From Pontibacter sp. HSC-14F20 (GTDB taxonomy: Bacteria > Bacteroidota > Bacteroidia > Cytophagales > Hymenobacteraceae): DNA of 64,000 nucleotides. Shown here one piece after another: positions 44,417 through 54,100 of this stretch (positions are counted from its first letter, which is position 1; the number at the start of each line of letters is the position of its first letter). The notes beneath the pieces were generated by a model. That model searched no databases. It was not told where the DNA came from and saw only the letters and a list, made by a program, of their open reading frames with translations. The position numbers and the translations under genes are program-made. The stretch lies in NCBI RefSeq assembly GCF_019599265.1, contig NZ_JAHZTC010000001.1, positions 434,001 through 498,000 of the forward strand. Direction: 5' to 3'.

Positions 44417-45529
44417 ATGAAGACAGCCCTTATCACAGGCGTAACCGGACAGGACGGCGCATATTTAGCGGAGCTTTTACTGAGCAAAGGATATAAAGTA
44501 CACGGTGTGAAGCGCCGTAGCTCTATGTTTAACACCGAGCGCATTGATCACCTCTACCAGGACCCGCACGAGAAGAATATCAATTTCAAGCTGCACTACG
44601 GCGACCTGACCGACTCCACCAACCTGATCCGCATCATCCAGGAAACGCAGCCGGACGAGATTTACAACCTAGCCGCCATGAGCCACGTGAAGGTAAGCTT
44701 CGACACGCCTGAGTATACGGCCAATGCCGACGGACTGGGCACACTCCGTATCCTGGAAGCCATCCGTATTTTGGGCTTAACCAAAAAGACAAAGGTATAC
44801 CAGGCCTCTACTTCAGAACTCTACGGTCTGGTGCAGGCTGTTCCTCAAACAGAAACAACGCCGTTCTATCCACGCTCTCCATACGCAGTAGCGAAACTGT
44901 ACGCTTACTGGATCACAGTAAACTACCGCGAGGCCTACGGCATGTTTGCCTGCAACGGTATCCTTTTCAACCACGAATCACCGCTTAGAGGTGAGACCTT
45001 CGTAACCAGAAAGATCACGCGTGCTGCCGCTCGTATCGCCATGGGCCTGCAGGACGGTCTATACCTGGGTAACCTGGACGCCAAGCGCGACTGGGGCCAT
45101 GCCAAGGACTATGTGGAGGCCATGTGGCGCATTCTCCAGCAGGACGAGCCGGAGGATTTCGTGATTGCCACGGGCGTTACCACGACCGTGCGCGACTTTA
45201 TCCGCATGGCTTTTGGCCACGTGGGCATCGAGCTGGAATTCAAAGGCGAGGGTGTGGACGAAAAAGGCTACGTAGCGGCCTGTAACAATCCGGAATACCA
45301 GCTGGAAATCGGCAAAGAGGTCGTGTGCGTGGATCCGAACTACTTCCGTCCGACGGAGGTGGAACTGTTGATTGGTGATGCGACCAAGTCGAAGGAGAAA
45401 CTGGGCTGGGTTCCGAAATACGACCTGCAGGCTCTGGTAACCGACATGATGCAGAACGACATTGAGCTATTCAAGCGCGATACTTACCTGATGGAAGGTG
45501 GTCACCGCATCCTCAACTACCACGAGTAA
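44417..45529 (+). CDS. gmd: GDP-mannose 4,6-dehydratase
   Basis: A 370-residue extended SDR enzyme: [16 protein letters not shown] at the N-terminus, [29 protein letters not shown], catalytic [12 protein letters not shown] (Tyr-x3-Lys) and [18 protein letters not shown]. It makes GDP-4-keto-6-deoxymannose for the neighbouring fcl product. Together the two make GDP-L-fucose for surface glycans. A terminator follows. Confidence 0.97.
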   Translation: MKTALITGVTGQDGAYLAELLLSKGYKVHGVKRRSSMFNTERIDHLYQDPHEKNINFKLHYGDLTDSTNLIRIIQETQPDEIYNLAAMSHVKVSFDTPEYTANADGLGTLRILEAIRILGLTKKTKVYQASTSELYGLVQAVPQTETTPFYPRSPYAVAKLYAYWITVNYREAYGMFACNGILFNHESPLRGETFVTRKITRAAARIAMGLQDGLYLGNLDAKRDWGHAKDYVEAMWRILQQDEPEDFVIATGVTTTVRDFIRMAFGHVGIELEFKGEGVDEKGYVAACNNPEYQLEIGKEVVCVDPNYFRPTEVELLIGDATKSKEKLGWVPKYDLQALVTDMMQNDIELFKRDTYLMEGGHRILNYHE

Positions 45530-45560
45530 ATAGCTTTACCTTAGGTATAACTCAAATAAG

Positions 45561-45594
45561 AAACGGCAGTCTCACTTTGGTGGGGCTGCCGTTT
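45561..45594 (+). terminator. Intrinsic terminator of fcl-gmd
   Basis: A 9-bp stem AAACGGCAG/CTGCCGTTT (45561-45569 and 45586-45594) followed by TTG and a T-rich stretch, 31 bases past the gmd stop. Confidence 0.8.
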
Positions 45595-45732
45595 TTGTAT
45601 TAGCACAACCTTTTTAGTTAAAAAGTATAAACAGCAATTAACTGATCATAGGTATACCTTGTCTGATGATAGGTATAGTTTAGCCAATAATTTAGGAAGT
45701 ATAGAGTTAGAAAAGCTCAAACTCCTTAGCGA

Positions 45733-45810
45733 GGTATAGGTATAGGTATAGGTATAGGTATAGGTATAGGTATAGGTATAGGTATAGGTATAGGTATAGG
45801 TATAGGTATA
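45733..45810. repeat. Perfect 13-copy GGTATA hexanucleotide tandem repeat
   Basis: 78 bases made of exactly 13 GGTATA units with no mismatch, followed by a partial GGT. Each junction forms the dispersed heptamer GGTATAG. It lies in the spacer between gmd and the tRNA-Asp cluster, without a gene over it; the Leu-Tyr repeat frame on the minus strand is an artefact of the repeat. Copy number should be prone to slippage. Confidence 0.97.
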
Positions 45811-45837
45811 GGTGCGGCAGGGGAAGCCTATAAACGT

Positions 45838-45866
45838 AAAAAGCCCTTGCTTTCACAAGAGCTTTT
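45838..45866 (-). terminator. Intrinsic terminator of the tRNA-Asp cluster
   Basis: On the minus strand AAAAGCTCTTG pairs with CAAGGGCTTTT (one mismatch) around TGAAAG and is followed by T residues, directly behind the last tRNA gene. Confidence 0.75.
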
Positions 45867-45869
45867 AAG

Positions 45870-45943
45870 CGGTCTGGACGGGACTCGAACCCGCGACCTC
45901 CGCCGTGACAGGGCGGCATTCTAACCAACTGAACTACCAGACC
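45870..45943 (-). tRNA. tRNA-Asp (GTC), copy 3 in transcription order
   Basis: A full cloverleaf on the minus strand: acceptor GGTCTGG/CCAGACC, D-arm containing AGTTCAGTTGGTTAGA, anticodon stem CCGCC/GGCGG with loop CTGTCAC (anticodon GTC, Asp), T-arm CGGGTTCGAGTCCCG, and G discriminator. CCA is not encoded. Identical to the copy at 46136. Confidence 0.97.
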
Positions 45944-46001
45944 AATACTTTGAAAAGATCAGAGTCATCTACTCTGAAAGATAAACCGCAGTTTAAATCT
46001 G

Positions 46002-46075
46002 CGGTCCGGACGGGACTCGAACCCGCGACCTCCGCCGTGACAGGGCGGCATTCTAACCAACTGAACTACCGGACC
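46002..46075 (-). tRNA. tRNA-Asp (GTC), copy 2, with compensated acceptor-stem change
   Basis: The same cloverleaf and GTC anticodon as its neighbours, but the acceptor stem is GGTCCGG/CCGGACC: a T-A pair has become C-G on both sides, keeping the stem intact. G discriminator; no encoded CCA. Confidence 0.97.
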
Positions 46076-46135
46076 AAAATCTTGCATTTGTAAAGCCTAC
46101 TGCTTTACTATTAATAACCGCAGGAATTTAAGCTG

Positions 46136-46209
46136 CGGTCTGGACGGGACTCGAACCCGCGACCTCCGCCGTGACAGGGCGGCATTCTAACCAACTGAAC
46201 TACCAGACC
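46136..46209 (-). tRNA. tRNA-Asp (GTC), copy 1
   Basis: The most upstream gene of the tandem trio on the minus strand; acceptor GGTCTGG/CCAGACC, anticodon loop CTGTCAC, T-arm CGGGTTCGAGTCCCG, G discriminator. The three genes are separated by about 60 bases and probably form one transcript, with its promoter in 46210-46260. Confidence 0.97.
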
Positions 46210-46400
46210 AGAAGTATTTCGATAACGCTATCCGTTAAAGTGTCACAAATGTAGACGGTAAATTTCGATTCTGCAAGAGCAATGCTATATTTTGCCCCTA
46301 TATTTTTAGTCTGAAACCGTAAGTCGCTCAAAACCAAATATTCTTTTTTTGTAGTGCACGATAAATTTCGAATAATGGCTATTCCATATTCTGAAACTGT

Positions 46401-46408
46401 TAAATTTG
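46401..46408 (+). promoter_or_regulatory. Candidate -7 box of the accA promoter
   Basis: TAAATTTG matches the Bacteroidota -7 consensus TAnnTTTG, 24 bases before the accA ATG. No clear TTTG is seen at the -33 distance, so the call is weak. Confidence 0.35.
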
Positions 46409-46432
46409 TGATTCAATCAGCAATGAGGATTT

Positions 46433-47383
46433 ATGCTTTTGGATTTTGAACAACCTATAGCGGCCCTGGAGGGCAAACTGCAGGAAATGAAAAAACTGGC
46501 TAGCGAAAGCCAGGTAGACGTTTCGGAAGCAGTCAAAGCGCTTGAAGAAAAGATAAAGACGCTTAAGAAAGAAACCTACGCCAACCTTACCCGTTGGCAG
46601 CGTGTGCAGCTTTCGCGCCACCCCGACAGACCTTATACCTTAGATTATATTGCCGGCATTACTTCTACGTTTGTGGAGCTGCACGGCGACCGCACCGTGA
46701 GCGATGACAAAGCAATGGTAGGTGGTTTTGGTGATATAGATGGCCGTAGCGTCATGTTTATCGGGCAGCAGAAGGGCCGCAATACCAAGCAGCGCCAGAT
46801 GCGCAACTTTGGCATGGCTAACCCGGAAGGTTACCGCAAAGCACTCCGACTGATGAAAATGGCTGAGAAATTTGGCCGTCCCATCGTTACTTTCATCGAT
46901 ACGCCGGGCGCATTTCCGGGTCTGGAAGCAGAGGAGCGTGGACAGGGGGAGGCAATTGCCCGCAACCTGAAAGAAATGTTCATGCTGAAAGTGCCGGTTA
47001 TCTGTATCATCATAGGAGAGGGTGCATCAGGTGGTGCACTGGGTATAGCCATCGGTGACCGTGTGATGATGCTCGAGAACACCTGGTATTCGGTTATTTC
47101 ACCTGAATCCTGCTCGTCTATCTTATGGCGCAGCTGGAACTACAAAGAGCAAGCTGCCGAAGCACTTAAACTGACAGCTACCGACATGCTGCATAACAAG
47201 CTGATTGACGGTATCATCAAAGAGCCACTTGGTGGAGCACACACGGAACCGGATAAAATGATGCGCACGCTCAAGAAAGAGATTTGTAAAATGCTGGATG
47301 AATTGGAAGGTATAGCACCCGAAGACCGTATCATGCAGCGTATCGATAAGTTTTCTGCCATGGGTGTGGTAATGGAAAGCTAG
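46433..47383 (+). CDS. accA: Acetyl-CoA carboxylase carboxyltransferase subunit alpha
   Basis: A 316-residue AccA. N-terminal helical segment with [19 protein letters not shown], then the crotonase-like carboxyltransferase fold: [19 protein letters not shown], '[22 protein letters not shown]', and [27 protein letters not shown], followed by [15 protein letters not shown]. It carries out the carboxyl transfer to acetyl-CoA with AccD, making malonyl-CoA for fatty acids. accD is not adjacent, which is usual. Confidence 0.97.
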   Translation: MLLDFEQPIAALEGKLQEMKKLASESQVDVSEAVKALEEKIKTLKKETYANLTRWQRVQLSRHPDRPYTLDYIAGITSTFVELHGDRTVSDDKAMVGGFGDIDGRSVMFIGQQKGRNTKQRQMRNFGMANPEGYRKALRLMKMAEKFGRPIVTFIDTPGAFPGLEAEERGQGEAIARNLKEMFMLKVPVICIIIGEGASGGALGIAIGDRVMMLENTWYSVISPESCSSILWRSWNYKEQAAEALKLTATDMLHNKLIDGIIKEPLGGAHTEPDKMMRTLKKEICKMLDELEGIAPEDRIMQRIDKFSAMGVVMES

Positions 47384-47460
47384 AAAGCAGTCGTAGAGTT
47401 TGATACTATAAGCGTATAATAATATCTATTCCTTGAAGTATCTCGCAGTAAAATATATAA

Positions 47461-47491
47461 GAGGTGGCAGCCAGACAGGTTTTGCCACCTC
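47461..47491 (+). terminator. Intrinsic terminator of accA
   Basis: Stem GAGGTGGCA/TGCCACCTC (47461-47469 and 47483-47491) with a 13-base loop and following TTTTTG, 77 bases past the accA stop. Confidence 0.85.
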
Positions 47492-47598
47492 TTTTTGTTT
47501 TGGTAACTTTAAGCTGAGGCCTATAACTATTGGCTGAACATTGAGTAAAACGTACCACTCTATACTCTAAAACTTAAACTCCCTAACGCTTTAAAATT

Positions 47599-48441
47599 AT
47601 GAAACTACACGTAATCGATACAGGATTCTTCAAATTGGATGGTGGAGCTATGTTTGGCGTTGTTCCCAAATCGCTGTGGCAGCGCACAAACCCTGCCGAT
47701 GAAAATAATTTGTGTACCTGGGCGATGCGCTGTATACTCATTGAAGATGGTGACCGACTCATTCTGATTGATAATGGAATAGGTGATAAACAGGATGCAA
47801 AGTTCTATAGTCACTATTATCTCCATGGCGATGCTACGCTGGAGAAGTCTTTACAGGCTGCCGGTTTTTCGCATCAGGATGTCACTGATGTCTTTCTTAC
47901 GCACCTGCATTTTGATCACTGTGGTGGCGGCGTTAGGTATAAGAACAGCGATGGTGCCCTGGAACTGGTTTTCCCGAACGCCACTTACTGGTCTAATGCC
48001 GACCACTGGAAATGGGCTACCGAGCCAAATGCCCGCGAAAAAGCCTCTTTCCTGAAAGAAAATATTTTACCAATGCAGGAAAGCGGTCACCTGCAGTTCG
48101 TAGACCCTAACAAGCCATCACCTTTCCCGCAATTCTATATTTTTTATGCGGATGGACACACGGATAAAATGATGGTGCCGATTATACCTTATAAAGGTCG
48201 CAAAGTGGCTTTTATGGCTGATCTGCTGCCTTCTGCGGGGCATGTGCCGTTACCCTATGTGATGGGCTATGACACGCGCCCTTTGCTAACCCTAGATGAA
48301 AAAGCTCGTTTTCTGAAGATGGCAGCTGACGAAGACTTTGTGCTATACCTGGAGCATGATGCTGTAAACGAATGTTGCACCGTACAGCATACCGAAAAAG
48401 GTGTTCGGCTGGGTTCGACTTTCTCACTTAGCGAACTTTAA
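47599..48441 (+). CDS. MBL-fold metallo-hydrolase
   Basis: A 280-residue metallo-beta-lactamase-fold hydrolase with the full metal set: THLHFDHCGGG near residue 105, ADGHTDKMM near residue 190, FMADLLPSAGHVPLPY, and a late His in YLEHDA. 'LIDNGIGD' precedes the active site. Lactonase-like or other hydrolase; the substrate is unknown. Its TAA stop shares one base with the ATG of the patatin gene, so they are translationally coupled. Confidence 0.9.
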   Translation: MKLHVIDTGFFKLDGGAMFGVVPKSLWQRTNPADENNLCTWAMRCILIEDGDRLILIDNGIGDKQDAKFYSHYYLHGDATLEKSLQAAGFSHQDVTDVFLTHLHFDHCGGGVRYKNSDGALELVFPNATYWSNADHWKWATEPNAREKASFLKENILPMQESGHLQFVDPNKPSPFPQFYIFYADGHTDKMMVPIIPYKGRKVAFMADLLPSAGHVPLPYVMGYDTRPLLTLDEKARFLKMAADEDFVLYLEHDAVNECCTVQHTEKGVRLGSTFSLSEL

Positions 48442-49205
48442 TGAAAAAAATTGGGCTGGCACTGTCAGGAGGCGCCGCCAGGGGAATCGCCCATTTAGGG
48501 GTGCTCAAGGCATTTGACGAACTAGGTATAAAGCCAGCCATACTTTCCGGGGTAAGTTCTGGCGCTATTGTAGGCGTATTCTATGCGGCCGGTTACAGCC
48601 CAGATGACATCCTGCGCCTTATAAAAGAGCTGCGTATCTACCGCATTCTGCGACTGGCCATCGGGCAAGTCGGTATTCTGCACCTCGATGCCGTTGAGAA
48701 GTTGTATTATCGTTACTTGGGTGAGCAAGCTACTTTTGAAGACTTAACTATACCTGTCATCATTGGTGCAACGGATATGCATGCCGGAGCAACCATCAAC
48801 TTTTCGAATGGAGAACTGATTAAACCATTGCTTGCCTCTTCAGCGGTGCCTATTCTGTACAGACCTGTTCAATACCAGGGTATGCTGCTCAACGATGGCG
48901 GCCTGCTCGATAATCTTCCGATCGAGGCTCTGGCAGGAAAATGTGACGTTAAAATAGGTGTACACAGCAACCCGCTCAATCATGAGGCGCGCATCACCAG
49001 CCTACGGAGTATGATAGAGCGAACGGCACATTTGGCCATTAATAACAACGTACGACTTCGTCGCCACCTATGCGATTTTTTTATTGAACCACCCGAGCTA
49101 AAACATTACAGATTAATGAGTTTCAGTAAGGCAGATGCGCTTTTTGATATTGGTTATAAGTACACCATAAGCATAAAAGAGGAGTTAATGGAGGCAATTA
49201 GTTGA
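48441..49205 (+). CDS. Patatin-like phospholipase family protein
   Basis: A 254-residue RssA/YchK-type patatin. Oxyanion loop GGAARGIAHLG near residue 10, nucleophile Ser in GVSSGAIVG near residue 41, and catalytic Asp in NDGGLLDNLP near residue 153, giving the Ser-Asp dyad. Expected to hydrolyse acyl esters of lipids at the cytoplasmic face. It is coupled to the MBL-fold gene by a one-base overlap. Confidence 0.93.
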   Translation: MKKIGLALSGGAARGIAHLGVLKAFDELGIKPAILSGVSSGAIVGVFYAAGYSPDDILRLIKELRIYRILRLAIGQVGILHLDAVEKLYYRYLGEQATFEDLTIPVIIGATDMHAGATINFSNGELIKPLLASSAVPILYRPVQYQGMLLNDGGLLDNLPIEALAGKCDVKIGVHSNPLNHEARITSLRSMIERTAHLAINNNVRLRRHLCDFFIEPPELKHYRLMSFSKADALFDIGYKYTISIKEELMEAIS

Positions 49206-49328
49206 GTGTGGCATATTTTAATGAAAAATCTTTCATTAACTAATTTTATTTTTCTAATATTAGAAGAGTAATTACAATCTATTTCTTGCTTTGCCCGTAA
49301 AAACCAGCATATTCAACCCAACTCTACT

Positions 49329-49979
49329 ATGCTACAACGTACCTTTACCCTTATTGTAGCCCTATTTTTTATTGGCATTTATTCTCTTAGGGCCCAAGAA
49401 AATGAGAGCTCTCTCATCAGAGCTAAAATAAAACACGGCTCGCTTTTGTTAGGAGGTAATCTTCAGGGAAGTTACCAGGTCACATCAAGTGAGTTAAACA
49501 GTTCAGGTCAGGAAGTAACCGGCCGGCGTATCGATTTTAACTTGCGCAGTAAAAACGGCTATTTTGTGCTCGAAGACCTTGTGGTGGGGCTCGACCTGAG
49601 TGTACTGCATCAGAGTAATAAACTAACTGATGTGTCAGATAGGGTGAGCGAGCCGCGTAGGGAAACATTTGTTATGGCAGGTCCTTTCCTACGCTATTAT
49701 ATGCTGAATGGTGTATTTGGTGAGCTTACTATGCTGGCCGGTCTGAATAACTTTAATGACGTCAATCAGAAGTATAAAGCGCTGGAAGGCGGAGTAGGCC
49801 TGGGTTACGCTTTTTTTCTCAACAAGCAATTCTCCCTAGAGCCAGTATTATCAGTGCGTTATTTCCGGAAAGTGGATCGAGACGGGAGAGCCTATAGCGA
49901 GTTTGGTCCAATGATCGGCTTCGGTTTACAGGCATATTTACTGCGTCAGAAATCCCATGTGATCAAACGGGCCCTCTAA
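49329..49979 (+). CDS. Small outer-membrane beta-barrel protein
   Basis: A 216-residue protein with a signal peptide ending SLRAQ (about residue 22) and alternating amphipathic strands, e.g. GSLLLGGNLQGSYQV, 'FVMAGPFLRYYML' and 'LEGGVGLGYAFFLNKQFSLEPVLSVRYFR'. It resembles OmpW/porin-like small barrels of Bacteroidota. Function unknown. The upstream spacer is AT-rich. Confidence 0.75.
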   Translation: MLQRTFTLIVALFFIGIYSLRAQENESSLIRAKIKHGSLLLGGNLQGSYQVTSSELNSSGQEVTGRRIDFNLRSKNGYFVLEDLVVGLDLSVLHQSNKLTDVSDRVSEPRRETFVMAGPFLRYYMLNGVFGELTMLAGLNNFNDVNQKYKALEGGVGLGYAFFLNKQFSLEPVLSVRYFRKVDRDGRAYSEFGPMIGFGLQAYLLRQKSHVIKRAL

Positions 49980-50012
49980 GGTTCTGTTTTTACAGAGAAT
50001 ATACTATATTTG

Positions 50013-50056
50013 AAATGCTAATCCATTATCTCGTGCTGAGTTGTGGGTTAGCATTT
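50013..50056 (+). terminator. Weak terminator or leader hairpin before the acyltransferase
   Basis: Stem AAATGCTAA/TTAGCATTT (50013-50021 and 50048-50056) with a 26-base loop and a following T-run, 16 bases before the acyltransferase ATG. A TATATTTG box (50005-50012, matching TAnnTTTG) immediately precedes it, so it may be either the terminator of the barrel gene or part of the next gene's control region. Confidence 0.45.
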
Positions 50057-50072
50057 TTTTATAGCCTATTAT

Positions 50073-50624
50073 ATGTTAGCAAAAGCAATTTCAAAACTTA
50101 TCTTCAAGATGGCAGGCTGGAAGTTAAATGGCAACCTGGCTCCGGACCAGCGACGCTGTGTGATGGTGGCTGCGCCGCATACCAGCAACTGGGATTTTAT
50201 TTTCGCCCGGGCCGCCTTTTACATGATGGAAGCCCCCATTCGCTTCACGATTAAGAAGGAATTCATGCGTTTTCCCTTTGGCGGTCTCTTAAAATCCATG
50301 GGTGCCCTGCCCATTGATCGCTCTAAAAATACCCGCATGGTAGATGCCATGATCAATATTATCAAGGAGACTCCTGGCGATATGTGTGTGCTCGTAACAC
50401 CAGAAGGCACACGCAAATACCAGCCACGCTGGCGTCTGGGATTTTACCATGTGGCAATTGGTGCCGGAGTGCCCATTGTGCTTGGCTATGTCGACTATGC
50501 TAAGAAGGAGGCAGGGATAGGACCATCCATATATCCGACAGGGGATATTGAAGCGGATCTGGAAAAAATCAAAGCATTTTACCGTACCAAACAAGGCAAG
50601 TTTCCTGAAAATGGTGTGCTCTAG
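50073..50624 (+). CDS. Lysophospholipid acyltransferase family protein
   Basis: A 183-residue PlsC-type acyltransferase. The catalytic H-x4-D is in PHTSNWDF near residue 36, 'KKEFMRFPFGGLLKSMGALPIDR' gives the glycerol-3-phosphate-binding stretch, and TPEGTRKY near residue 109 is the second conserved box. Short compared with PlsC; likely transfers an acyl group to a lysophospholipid or related acceptor. One of its neighbours is an MmcQ/YjbR gene 29 bases downstream. Confidence 0.9.
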   Translation: MLAKAISKLIFKMAGWKLNGNLAPDQRRCVMVAAPHTSNWDFIFARAAFYMMEAPIRFTIKKEFMRFPFGGLLKSMGALPIDRSKNTRMVDAMINIIKETPGDMCVLVTPEGTRKYQPRWRLGFYHVAIGAGVPIVLGYVDYAKKEAGIGPSIYPTGDIEADLEKIKAFYRTKQGKFPENGVL

Positions 50625-50653
50625 TGCGCATAATTTTTAAAAGCTGATTTTTG

Positions 50654-51001
50654 ATGAATATAGAAAAATTAAGAGCCTACTGCCTGAATCTGAAAGGTGT
50701 AACGGAAGATGTGAAATGGGGGAATGACCTTTGCTTTCTGATCGGTGGCAAGATGTTTTGCGTGACCAGTCTGGATGGGGAACCAAGTGTCTCTTTTAAG
50801 GTGGCAGATGCTGACTATGATGAACTTGCTTCCTCAATTAGTATAATTCCGGCTCCCTACATGGCACGCAATAAATGGGTGCAGGTTCAGTCTTGGGATC
50901 GGTTAACTGGGGAGGAGTGGGAAAGTTATGTTAAGCAGTCTTATGAACTCGTTAAGTCTAAACTTACCAAAAAGCTACAAAAAGAAATAGACGCCGCTTA
51001 G
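50654..51001 (+). CDS. MmcQ/YjbR family DNA-binding-like protein
   Basis: A 115-residue protein of the MmcQ/YjbR (CyaY-like fold) family: LRAYCLNLKGVTEDVKWGND, 'GGKMFCVTSLDGEPSVSFKV', and KWVQVQSWDRLTGEEWESYVKQSYELV. Function is unclear; DNA binding is predicted from the fold. A TTG one codon earlier is also open, but ATG at 50654 is preferred. A GGTATAG motif begins inside its stop-codon region. Confidence 0.9.
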   Translation: MNIEKLRAYCLNLKGVTEDVKWGNDLCFLIGGKMFCVTSLDGEPSVSFKVADADYDELASSISIIPAPYMARNKWVQVQSWDRLTGEEWESYVKQSYELVKSKLTKKLQKEIDAA

Positions 51002-51071
51002 GTATAGCAGTGCCTTTCGCAGTCTTGCTGATTAGGTATAGCTGATTGGTTCGAATAAAATTTTTGCTAAA

Positions 51072-51116
51072 AAACATAAAAGGAGCCGCTTGTTTAGAGC
51101 GACTCCTTTTATGTTT
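51072..51116. terminator. Bidirectional intrinsic terminator
   Basis: A 19-bp near-perfect stem (AAACATAAAAGGAG plus CGCT on the left arm, one mismatch) around a 7-base loop, between converging MmcQ and smc genes. Confidence 0.9.
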
Positions 51117-51133
51117 CAGGTATAGCCAATCGG

Positions 51134-54100
51134 CTAGGCGATCTGTCTTAAGTCAACAGGTATAACCCTGGAGATACCTGCCTCAATCATGGTGATGCCG
51201 TACATCACGTCTGTAGAGGCCATCGTGCGCTTGTTGTGCGTTACTACAATAAACTGCGACTCGTTCGAGAAGGTACGGATGATGTTGTTAAACTTGTCAA
51301 TGTTCGCATCATCCAGTGGTGCATCCACCTCGTCGAAAATACAGAACGGCGCCGGCTTGAGCAAGTAGATGGCGAAGAGGAGGGAAATGGCCGTCAAGGT
51401 TTTCTCTCCACCCGACAACTGGTTAATCGTCAGCGGGCGCTTGCCCTTTGGTTGCGCCATAATTTCGATGCGCGAGTCTAGCGGGTTCTTCGGATCTGTC
51501 AATACCAAGTCGCAGTTGTCTTCTTCCGTAAACAGGCTGCGGAATACCCGGATAAAGTTCTGCTTGATCTCAGTGAAGGATGACAGAAACTTCTCTTTTG
51601 CCACGGTGTCAATCTCGTTGATGGTATCAATGAGTGCATTCTTGGCGTTAACCAGGTCATCCCGCTGCTCTGTAATAAACCTGTTGCGCTCCTCGATCTC
51701 GATATAGGCTTCGGCAGCCATGGCATTTACCGGGCCCATTTTATCCAGCGATGTTCTGATCTCACTGATATTCTTGTTCAGCTCTTCATTACTCAATTGG
51801 AACAGCCCATCGTGCTCCAACTCAGGTATAGGTTGCTCCAGTTCTTCGGTTGCAATGTTAAATTCAGCTCCCAAACGCTCCTGCACCGACACCAGTTTAA
51901 TGCGTGTATCATTAATGGTCTGTTGCATCCGCATGAGGAGTTCGTCCGCATTCTGACGCTTGCGTTGAAGCTCGCGTATGGTTTTGTCTTTCTCGTCGAG
52001 CTCACCACGCAGACTAAAGTATTTCTTTTCAACAGCATCCAGTTCATAGCCAAACTCGCTGCGGGCTTCCACCATAGACTGAACCAGCGCCTCGTTCTTT
52101 TCTATAAAATCAGTAGCTTCAACTGTTTCTTCCTCTGATTTCTCCAGTTCCTGGCGCAGACCGGCGATACGCTCCTGGTTCGTCTCTACTGTCTTCTGCT
52201 TATAGCTGATTTCCTGCTGCAGAGAACCAAAGCGGTTCTTGAGTTGGTGAAACTGGATGTTCTCCTGGTTGTACATACCTGAGATCACCGTAATCTGCTC
52301 TTGCTGTTGGTTAATCTGCGAATTGAGTACAGCCATTTGCTCCTCCAACTGCTTCAGTTCCTGCATGTCCTCCTCAGCCTGTGGCGAAATCTGCTGACTC
52401 TGCACGTATAGATCGTCAAGGCGCTGTTGCAATTCCTGTTGCTTCTGATCGAAGTTTTTGCGGTTCTGCTGGTGCTGCTCGTTTTTAATGCGAACCGTGA
52501 GTAGTTCCTGCTGGAGTTTTGCCACCTCTTTTTCCAGCTGCTTGATCGCATCTTTCTGTGACTCGCTACGGTAGTTGAGCAGAATCTGCTGCTGTGCGTT
52601 AATACGGCTTTGCATCAACTCTACGCCCTGTTGCAGTTTCTCCAACTCTTCGGACAGTTGCTCCAGGTTTTGCTTGCGCCCCAAGCGGCTGCCATCAAAC
52701 AGGCCTACCGAGCCTCCTGAAAGACTGAGCGGCTTCTTAATAGCGGAACCGTCTTTTAGGATGATCGTGCGGTAGTCTTCTGCTGAAAAGTCTTCTTCAG
52801 TTTCGTCGCTGATGTACACATTGCGCAACATGTACTTGAGCAGGTTGCTATATTTCTTATCAGCTTTTACGACCTCAAAAGCAGCCTTCAAAGCTCCCTC
52901 ACTAAAGGTAGCTGTCGGCTCCAGTTCTTCAATTTCGGAGAGGATAATAAAGTTTGCACGGCCCTTGTTGTGCTGCTTGAGCAAGGCGATAGCATCTACG
53001 GCATCCTGCAGTTCCTCTACCACAAAGAAGTTCATGTAGGGCTCGAGATAGCTTTCGATAAGCGACTTATAATCAGGCTCACAGACAATGATATCTGAAA
53101 GGAGTGGAGCTGGATTTTTCCAGTCTTTCGACTGCGCCAGGTACTTGATCGCCTCCGGAAAACCTTCCATATTTTCGACCAGTGATTTGGTCAGGTTGTA
53201 CTGGTTCTGACGAGCGTCACGTGTTCGGTTTAGCGCTACCAGCTGTTCTTTCAGCCCTTCAATATCAGTTTCTGTTTTCTCAATATTCTGTAGCAGCGAC
53301 TCTTCCTTAGCCTGCAAACTCACAAGGGTAGAGGTCCTGTCTTCCAGCTCGGCCTGTGCCTCCTGTAGTTGCTCCTGCAGCAGGGCTGCGTCTTCGTCGG
53401 CTGTCAGTTGTTGCTGTCTGAGTTGCTCCAAATCCTGTGTCAGGTTATGAATCTGAACCTGGCTGATCTCAAGAGATTTATTCAGTTGGAATACGGCATT
53501 CTGCTTGATTCGCTGTTCCTGCGACAATTCTTGGGAAGCTTCCTGCAGGCTGAGCTTTTGTTCGTTCGCCTCCTGCAGCTGCTCTTTTAATGCATTCACT
53601 TGTTCTTCGGCACCTGCAAAACTGTCCTGTACCTGTATCAGTTCGTCACGCAGCTCTACAATACTCTCCTGTGTATGCTCCAGGTTGGCAGTATCCTGAC
53701 TGATCTGCTGCCGAAGCTGCGTCATTCGCTCTTTCAGGAAATTGCTGCGTTCCGATTTAAGCTTGATATCATTCTCCAGTTGGCGCAGTTTGGCTGTCTG
53801 CACCTGCATGGTTTTCTGCATCTCGGCCAGCTGCTCCTGTGTCAGGTTCAGTTCGGATTTCTGGTCGGCAATAGCGTCTTCAGCTTCTGTTACAGCCAGC
53901 ACATAACTCTCTTTTAGCTCAGTTTCGCGCTGCACATCCTGCTCCAGCCGCTCCAGCGTTTGCTGGTACTGGTTGATGTTGCGGCGGGCAAACTCCAGAC
54001 TGAATTTCTTGTAGTCATCCTTTAACTGGAAGTACTTAATCGCCTGTTTTGCCTGGCGTTCCAATGTTTTCATGTTCTTGCCGATCTCGAAGAGTACGTC

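Noticed and set aside
45707..45928. Minus-strand frame encoding a long Leu-Tyr repeat
   Set aside because: It is the translation of the GGTATA array and runs into a tRNA gene; no start context or conserved sequence.
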